Assembly (NCBI GenBank): GCA_964036665.1
Contig: OZ038532.1
Location: 12,666,537 to 12,730,536, forward strand
DNA: 64,000 nucleotides
Source: Gordius sp. MW1
Lineage: Eukaryota > Nematomorpha > Gordioida > Gordea > Gordiidae
Reading direction: 5' to 3'
Both the position numbers and the translations under genes were made by a program. The notes beneath the pieces were generated by a model, which had not been told where the DNA came from, did no database searches, and worked only from the letters and a program-made list of their open reading frames with translations. Position 1 is the first letter of the stretch. Every line of letters starts with the position of its first letter. Positions 57,345 to 64,000 of this stretch are shown piece by piece.

Positions 57345-58262
57345 TTGTAATTAGCAACCCAAACCTTTGGACCCTCTGTGAAATCCCTCCCATTAAAAAC
57401 ATAATAATATCACGGAAGTGGAACTTCTTAGCCCACCAGACTAGACGCAATGGACTAAACATTTGCTTAAGATCAATACTATGGAGACCGCCCCAACTAA
57501 GAAATCTAAAATGTCGAGGATCCTGGATCCACAAAACTTTCTCTGAACTCCGCTCTCTCAACCACGAGTGGAATACTATAATTTCCATAATGCAAAACAG
57601 ATCCGCTTGGAAAACCTTCTCTGCCTCCAATTTCCCCACAAAGTATCCCCTCCCGGCCGCCTCAACTTCGAATAGTCTCTCAACTCAACAACATCCCAAA
57701 TATTAACCATGGAGAGCCTTCTAGGCCTTACACCGAAATCTGAGTGGATAATCGGTAGCCCCTCAACCCAACTGCATCGTAAATAAGCCCCAATCCGACG
57801 CCCAAACTAGCTAACCAGGGATGGAGAGCCTCCTAGCGAGTACCACAATCTGATTGGAGAAGCGGTAGCTCCTCAAACCAACCACATCGGAAAAACACTT
57901 TCTTTCCACACCATCGATCCGTGAGCCCGAGGCCGACGCTCTAGCGAACAATGGAAAACCTTCAAGTCCTCTTACCGCAATCTCAAGGAAGTGTCGTATC
58001 CTTAATATTTAATATTTATATGCTTATATTAGTCTCATGCATGGTCCGCTTTTGCTTATACTTTAGTGCTTCTTACTAACAGTACTGACCTTCGCTTTAG
58101 TATACTAACAAATTAACCACTAACCTACTAACAACTGAACACGTAACCTTTGGTTAGCGTGGCCCGAGATGCACCAATGGTGTTAGATGGGACTCAATCT
58201 TAGCTTGCCGATTTAGCTAAGCTCTTGTTTGTCATCGGGGCTTATACATACATACATACATA
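57345..58262 (+). mobile_element. 5'-truncated LINE fragment upstream of HSP60
   Basis: A plus frame at 57345-57695 reads ISRKWNFLAHQTRRNGLN and GSWIHKTFSEL, matching the C-terminal protein of the LINE at 50455-50770 (LAHQVRRGG, GSWLYKVFRDM). The 3' UTR has three repeats with 'CCTNAATCTGATTGGA'-like segments around 57700-57960. The end is GGGGCTTATACATACATACA with a (TACA)n tail at 58238-58263. The truncated end lies about 115 bp from the HSP60 start codon. Confidence 0.78.
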
Positions 58263-58263
58263 C

Positions 58264-60819
58264 AATATAATAGGTGTAATTATTTGTAATTTGCTAGTCA
58301 AGTTTTAATGAGCTTTAACTAAATTAGAATGATTTTAATATTTTTTGTTAAAAAAAATATATAATAACAATTAACTTATGCGATAAATTTTATAAGTATT
58401 AACATTTTTTTCCTATAGCAACAAAACCGAGTCTTTAATTAGTAAAAACACAAAAAGCTGATTTCATTTTTGTTACTCCCACTAATTCATGAACAAAATT
58501 TATATTCTTATCTAAGAGTGTAATAAAAATATCATTTCTATAATTTTTAAACTACTTACCAATTTGCATTTATGCGCACTACATTTGAAATTGCAGGTGA
58601 TAATTGTAGAAATAATATAATATTCAATTGATAAATATTGGTGTCTTTAAACACATATCTTATACTCTAATTCTTTTTAAAAACGGCTTAAAGGCTTAGA
58701 TACTACATCGACATGTCTAGACCATTTAATTTGGCACTAATTAATAAAAGGGTCTGCTTAGGTTATCCCAAAAGTATGTGTTATTTAAGACAAAACAATT
58801 TTCTATTTCTCGAATCTCACTTAAAAATATAGCTTTTGCCTAAAATTTTATTACACCGTTATATTTAAATTTACTGATTAAGTATTAACGATAAAATCCC
58901 CGAAAAACAATCTTTTATAAATTATTAAATTTATATTAATTCTAGGCTTTCTTGCTCGATTGAAAAGTTACTTAACTTTAATATAACATTTCTTATTCCA
59001 CAAATAATTTGTTGTATAAAATCGGTGGGCTATATTAATAAAATATATTTTTGGCAATTATCATCATCACGAAAGTGGAGATGAAATCACAAAAAAATGA
59101 AGTTAAATGAGTTAATAGGTATGATAAACAAAACATTATTAGATAAAAACAGCAAAAATTACAAATCAGGTTATAGCTAAATAGACAATAGCGATTGTAA
59201 GGGTAGATGTTTTTTGTAGACGAAAATAAGTACGTGATTGAAAAAAGGCGCGAAAAATAAAAATAGCTAAAAATAATAAAATAAAAAAGCGAAAGAAGGG
59301 AGCACAGTTTTTTTTATAATATTTGTGTTTAATAAAAATAGTATAGTGTAATGAAGGAATAGTTAGACAGTAAATTATATAGGTTTGTAGTTTCGAAATT
59401 GACCAAGTTGGTCGTTGATTTATGGCTTGAGGCGGTCAATCAGAACGCTTTCTACGAACTTACTTTAAATGTTGTATGGCGCTCTGTAAAAAACGGTCGG
59501 GTTGTCCCAATCAATGCTACGTTAATTCTTTAACGAGTGTTTGGCTACGGTGGATTAGGTCGCGCATCTTATCAGTGGAGCTTTGTGTTCTTGGATTCTT
59601 TGTGTCATCTTTCTTTTTGTTCTTTAACCTAAAATTGGTTGCAATCGGCGCTGTAGATTTTATAAATTAAATTAATAAAAATATTTTATTTGTTATGTTA
59701 TTAAAGGTTATAGGTATGTTTATTGCGAATAAGCTGGTGGTTGTTTTCTAAGAAAACTTAAAATTATCCCTTTTGTGAAAATGCAAATTTTGATTTCTTT
59801 TATGAAGTTATTACTAAGATTGTATGAAAGGTCGAAAAACCGAGACGAGACGAGACGAGACTTTGAAAAATTGGGTTGAGATCGAGACGAGAATTTCGAC
59901 GTCGAGACGAGACGAGATTTTATGGACGAGATCTGTCCTTTAAGATTTCTTAATTGATCAACATGATCATAAAATAGTAAATACATTTGTGCATTTTTAA
60001 TTTTGTGATTCAGATTTAGGATGTTAAATGTAAATTAGTACAATTACTTTTAGTGTTGGGTAATTTTCCAAACCCAAGTAGCTGCGTATATTTGAAATAT
60101 TAATAATTTAGCTCTTTGAATTAAAATGAGTGGCCCGACATTTAAATATTTCTTTAATATATTTGTTGCATATTTTTATCCTTAGCATTAAAATATAATA
60201 TAAACACATAGACTTAGAATAAGTTTTGATTAAGTGGTAAATATTCCAAATGCATCTTCAAATTTCGCAACAATTGATCATCCTATCTGATCTGATGATA
60301 TTATGAATCGGTGGTTGATTAATTCACTAATATAGATTGGGCTATATAGGCCAAATTTTTTATGCTCCCCAGCCATTTCTGTGCCTGCCGAACGAGAGCC
60401 TACAAATATTAGATTAAATCATTAGACTAGGAGTTTGTAAGCGGGAATGTTGTTAAACCTAAAATTCTCAGGCATAAATAACATCATGTATTTCTATTGC
60501 AATTTATATTACCTTTTACAATATAAATGTAGAATTGGCAAGTGAACTTTCACTAAATTTTCTGTGTGATTTTGCACTATTTAAAAAAATATAGAACATA
60601 GACTTTAAAAATAATTGGTGGCTGAATTTATTAAAAAATGCAATGCTTTTTGGTGTTTTACACTATAATAGAATCGTTTAATCTTTGTATATAATATTCG
60701 CTATCTCGACTTTTAAAAAATATCATACTATCTTAATTATTCCCCTAATCTATTCAAAATATTATATAAATAAAAAAATCTTAACAATTTGATAGTTTAT
60801 ATTTCATCTTTGTTATTCA
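58264..60819. other. Intergenic region without recognised gene
   Basis: Mostly AT-rich. 59380-59650 is less AT-rich and has a 64-codon plus frame (59476-59670) with one hydrophobic stretch; it matches nothing known and is probably chance or repeat debris. A GAGACGAGA block lies at 59835-59935. Confidence 0.4.
59835..59935. repeat. GAGACGAGA-rich degenerate simple repeat, second copy
   Basis: CGAGACGAGACGAGACGAGA around 59839-59860 and again in part to 59935. Same motif as 7590-7690. Confidence 0.55.
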
Positions 60820-61065
60820 CTGGAGGACCATTCATATTGGTATTTTCAATTCTACAGCCATATCACTTCCTTTATTCACTTACTTACAAATATATTTGAT
60901 GCTCTTCATCGAAATACAGCACTCAACATTAATATGAGCATTAATATTTTGCACAGTAGAGGTGAATATGGTAGCACCCAATGATTGTCATGGTCAATAT
61001 CTGCGTTACAGAGAGGTAAATGATTGTCCTCCATTATCGGTACTTCTTCGACGATATACTGGATA

Positions 61066-61265
61066 TTAGTGTTGTAAGAATGGCTGGGTTTTGTTTGTTG
61101 ATCTTTGGTTTCAGTCGACTAAACTTAAACAAACCAAAGGTTTTTTGGCTTATTTTTCTTAGTCGCATAAACAAACCAAAGGTTTTTTGGTCAAGCCTTT
61201 GGTCTGTATTTGATAAACTAAAACCAAAGGTCCACCAAACAAAACCCAGCCGTTTTTATAACACT
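61066..61265. mobile_element. hAT-like MITE (200 bp, exact 8-bp TSD) in Helitron Rep
   Basis: Long inverted repeats AGTGTTGTAAGAATGGCTGG and CCAGCCGTTTTTATAACACT cover almost half of each side. ACTGGATA is exact at 61058-61065 and 61266-61273. Inside is a tandem AACAAACCAAAGGTTTTTTGG pair. The Rep coding continues across it. Confidence 0.85.
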
Positions 61266-61757
61266 ACTGGATATCCGTCGACATGTGTGACCGTATCGTT
61301 GGTATAATCTTTAGGAAAAGGCTTTGTACATTTTCCATCTACCAAATGGGCAATAAATCATGTGTGTAGTAACAATATCAACCAATAATTGATCAATAGA
61401 TGGATTTGGAATTTCAGCAAAAATTAAACTACCGATGTCTTCAGGACGTATTTTGTCGATGAACCAAACCAAAATGTGCACATGATCCTCGCTTTTGCCA
61501 CTCAACCGAATACATCCAGCAACGTGCGGGGCCAAATATATGTAATTTTATAATGAAGCGAATAAATACTTTAATTTTTGTTTAAACACACGTGCTGTAA
61601 TGTCATGACGATGTATTGCATTTTGGCCTGGTAATAGCAACGATGTAATCTCCTGCCATTTTGGATTTAGTTGAAACTGGATAAGGAAACACGGTCTTAC
61701 GTATTCGCGCACGAAAGTCATAGCATCCTGTATGTATTCTTGCATGTGACGTGGACT

Positions 61758-62005
61758 TGTAGGGAAATTATGGTTACCTTGGAACACCCTTTTTACTCGA
61801 TTTGAATACACACTATTCATACTCCGCCGTATTCTATTCACAATCATTATAATTTGAATAAACCCCAACTACCGTACGAGTTATGCATATTAACCTCGAT
61901 AGCATGGTATATAAACTGCGTAGTGATCGATTATATTATGATATTATATCGTTTGATATTAATAATGTTCCTTTAGTTAAAATAAAGTAGGCTTAAATAC
62001 CTACA
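61758..62005 (+). repeat. 5' LTR of the TRIM
   Basis: 248 bp, TG...CA. Contains AATAAAGTAGGC near the end, possibly a poly(A) signal. Confidence 0.88.
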
Positions 62006-62181
62006 ATTGGTGACCCCGCTTAACGGGGGGAGCCGAATGTATTTGATTTCACCCCCCCCCCCCCCCCCCAAAAAAAAGAGAATATTTATAACCCCAACGC
62101 TACATTTTTGTTTTTATTTTCCCCATAACAGCACCTTTAATTATTTTGGGCACTAGGTTCTCAAACCATACAATCCTTCAT

Positions 62182-62411
62182 CTAACTACAATCCCAAGGT
62201 AAATGTGTCCCAATATGTGGAACGAACCTAACTACAATCCCAAGGTAAATGTGTCCCAATATGTGGAACGAACCTAACTACAATCCCAAGGTAAATGTGT
62301 CCCAATATGTGGAACGAACCTAACTACAATCCCAAGGTAAATGTGTCTCAATATGTGGAACGAACCTAACTACAATCCCAAGGTAAGTGTGTCCCAATAT
62401 GTGGAACGAAC
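62182..62411. repeat. 46-bp tandem repeat, five copies, inside the TRIM
   Basis: CTAACTACAATCCCAAGGTA starts at 62182, 62228, 62274, 62320 and 62366. Copies differ at only a few bases. There are no spacers, so it is not CRISPR-like. Confidence 0.92.
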
Positions 62412-62640
62412 CTAACTATCTGGGTGCGATTACGATGAAAATCTAAACGCCTTACTACCCTAAACAATGTCTTTTGCAACGTCTGCCGAAATTGAAATTG
62501 TCCACTACTCAACACGGCCTACACAAACAACACAACACAAACCTTCATGGCCTTTAAGAGCAAAGACTACAATTTCGGCGAAACAATGCAAATTATTCTT
62601 TTGTTGAATTGCTATGCAATTTTTTAAGAAGGGGAGTATC

Positions 62641-62887
62641 TGTAGGGAAATTATGGTTACCTTGGAACACCCTTCTTCCTCGATTTGAATACACACTATT
62701 CATACTCCGCGTATTCTATTCACAATCATTACAATTTGAATAAACCCCAACTACCGTACAAGTTATGCATATTAACCTCGATAGCATGGTATATAAACTG
62801 CGTAGTGTTCGATTATATTATGATATTATATCGTTTGATATTAATAAAGTTCCTTTAGTTAGAATAAAGTAGGCTTAAATACCTACA
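62641..62887 (+). repeat. 3' LTR of the TRIM
   Basis: 247 bp, partner of 61758-62005, directly preceded by GGGGAGTATC. Confidence 0.88.
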
Positions 62888-63265
62888 TACTACCTACGTA
62901 CGATAATAGTAGAATGATAGAGTTACCAATTTCGGCAGTGTCAGCGTTGTTCGTAATAGCGTCTCGAAGGTAAATGCATTCTTCATGCAGTCTGTTCATT
63001 GTATCGTAAGTATTGTAGACGTTCGCTCTCTATCTTCACCTAAATGTAGTATGACGTTGTCTTGACCACGTCTAATCATTAAACGATACGCATAATAATC
63101 CTTCAAGCTAGCCTTCTTGTTTGTATCGGTTGTAATAATATATATTCAAATTAATTGAAAATTAGTAACCATGTTCTTGATTATTAATAAAGTACCTGTT
63201 AGGGGATCTCGTTGTTTAATGTTTTTGAAATATCCATCTTGTACTTTTTACAAAATTATCAGATA

Positions 63266-63296
63266 CTAGCTGTGCCCGGCCAAGCGTTGCTTTGGC
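63266..63296 (-). mobile_element. Helitron 3' terminus (hairpin + CTAG)
   Basis: On minus GCCAAAGCAACGCTTGGC forms a stem-loop, followed by CGGGCACAG and CTAG ending at 63266. This is the 3' end of the Helitron whose helicase lies at 63785-64000. Confidence 0.7.
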
Positions 63297-63784
63297 TTAG
63301 TCCTTAATTAGCTAAATAATTGGTATGATATAACATTTATGAAAAATTTAGGGTCAATCGTTTATGATATAGAAAAATATAGGAAAAGGCATACTTATTC
63401 ATAATTAAATAGATTTGTAATAGTTTAAAATACTTAAAAGGTGTTAATTTTATATATATTGAAAAGTGCGATGTTAACGATAATGGCCATAGTTGGGTAA
63501 CAAAAATTTATAAACCTCTGCACTGGTGTATAAAAGTTAGTTATAATGTTAGACACTGTATAGAAAATAGTTTAGTAAAGCGTTTATTATAGTAGTGTAA
63601 TGTCATAGCCTAAAATCTATAGTATCAAAATTAAGAGATATTAAAAGATCTCCTTCAAATTTGGTTAAATGAAGGCTTTTATAATATTTGGTTGGATTGA
63701 GATATAATTAGAAATAATACAAAATTCCGCAAGTATAATGGAAACCAATAGATTTGATGGTTCTTTGTAAATCTTGCGATTACC
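63297..63784. other. 3' region of the right-hand Helitron
   Basis: AT-rich, without readable protein. It lies between helicase remnants and the 3' terminus of the same element. Confidence 0.4.
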
Positions 63785-64000
63785 GATTAAAACTTAGAGC
63801 GGTTTTTCATAAGCCATTGTGCATTCATCCCAAACGATAAGTTTGCACTTCTGTAATACTCTACCCATTCCATATGTTCTGGAAATGTTGCACATTAGAG
63901 TTTCACAGTAATAAGCGTTTAAAGGCAATTTTTATGCTGAATGAGCAGTTTTTCTGCCGGATAATTATGTGACAGCCCTTCCGGAAGACGCTAGAACCAC
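63785..64000 (-). pseudogene. Helitron Pif1-like helicase fragment at window edge
   Basis: On minus: SGRKTAHSAYKLPLNAYY, TLMCNISRTYGMGRVLQKCK and LIVWDECTMAYEKPL. The last is the Walker B region (DE) of the Helitron helicase, the others the blocks before it. At least one stop is seen upstream and one after KPL. The helicase unwinds the donor strand in rolling-circle transposition. The rest continues beyond the window. Confidence 0.75.

Larger units (their letters stand above)
61758..62887 (+). mobile_element. Miniature LTR retrotransposon (TRIM), 1130 bp, in Helitron Rep
   Basis: LTRs at 61758-62005 and 62641-62887 (248 and 247 bp, about 8 differences by eye) start TGTAGGGAAATTATGG and end ATACCTACA. 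After the 5' LTR comes ATTGGTGACCCCG (primer-binding site), and before the 3' LTR AAGAAGGGGAGTATC (polypurine tract). No gag or pol. The inner 635 bp has a C-run, then five 46-bp tandem repeats. Removing it joins the Helitron Rep frame (LSYVG to SPRHM) with 3-5 bp repeated at the site. Both the primer site and the GGGGAGTATC-TGTAG junction match the intronic gypsy element at 14998-19193. Confidence 0.88.
60820..63260 (-). pseudogene. Decayed Helitron Rep gene, split by two insertions
   Basis: From 63260 on minus: VQDGYFKNIKQRDPLTG, a possible intron at the same place as in the 29393-33240 gene, KDYYAYRLMIRRGQDNVIL, then IGNSIILLLSYVG up to the TRIM. Past the TRIM (below 61758): SPRHMQEYIQDAMTFVREY, LNPKWQEITSLLLPGQ and the HUH region DHVHILVWFIDKI. 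Then GKCTKPFPKDYTNDTVTHVD, a hAT MITE, YPVYRRRSTDNGG, INAHINVE and VNKGSDMAV. It is a different, older copy than the Rep at 29393-33240. Stops and shifts throughout. Confidence 0.8.

Noticed and set aside
57231-57345. Heat-shock element (nGAAnnTTCn) upstream of HSP60
   Set aside because: GAATTC is present but the spacing does not fit the HSE arrangement of alternating nGAAn units.
57337-57639. Minus-strand 100-residue frame next to HSP60
   Set aside because: The plus strand here encodes a recognisable LINE C-terminus homologous to 50455-50770; the minus frame is its shadow.
59476-59670. Small membrane protein of 64 residues
   Set aside because: One hydrophobic stretch only, no homologue recognised, no gene signals; likely chance.
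62182-62411. CRISPR-like array
   Set aside because: The 46-bp repeats are contiguous with no spacers, in a eukaryotic LTR element.

Overview
The window is eukaryotic nuclear DNA, very AT-rich and full of transposable elements. It carries three spliced, conserved metazoan genes: GTP cyclohydrolase I, Notchless/NLE1 and mitochondrial HSP60. Short AT-rich introns, the protein sequences and the repeat mix (Helitrons, mag-like and CsRn1-like gypsy elements, a P-like THAP transposon, a Penelope-like element, hAT, piggyBac-like and Mutator-like MITEs, several LINEs) fit an arthropod, most likely an insect. The species cannot be fixed from sequence alone.

Layout. 1-2760: mag-like gypsy element, minus strand, cut by the window edge. 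2760-8350: nested DNA transposons (about 145-bp tandem repeats, a Mutator-like MITE, a P-like element with an exact 8-bp target duplication), a Helitron 3' end and a LINE tail. 9841-20806: GTP cyclohydrolase I on plus, seven exons. Its roughly 8-kb third intron holds a piggyBac-like MITE, a hAT MITE and a complete LTR retrotransposon with a GATAT duplication. 20968-25540: a 2.1-kb hAT-like element, a decayed element ORF and a second Mutator-like MITE. 26100-34260: a Penelope-like element on minus, interrupted between 28411 and 33947 by a composite Helitron that itself contains a second Helitron 5' end, a hAT MITE, a 1.27-kb tandem duplication and 69-bp coding repeats. 36315-43869: Notchless on minus, ten exons, with three MITEs in introns and one about 40 bp upstream of the ATG. 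44130-47391: a TIR-bounded 3.3-kb element containing LTR-like direct repeats. 47590-50963: a decayed LINE broken by a hAT MITE. 52904-54790: a decayed Helitron helicase and a P-like end. 55100-57230: HSP60 on minus, nine exons, with a 5'-truncated LINE fragment about 115 bp upstream of its start. 60820-64000: decayed Helitron Rep and helicase parts, split by a hAT MITE and by a 1.13-kb miniature LTR retrotransposon (TRIM).

The three host genes are unrelated in function (tetrahydrobiopterin synthesis, 60S ribosome assembly, mitochondrial protein folding). Each reads through to an intact protein once introns are removed. The rest of the window is mostly transposons inserted into transposons. 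Many target-site duplications are exact, so insertion order can be read directly. All splice models here were made by eye from GT/AG sites and family alignment and have no transcript support.
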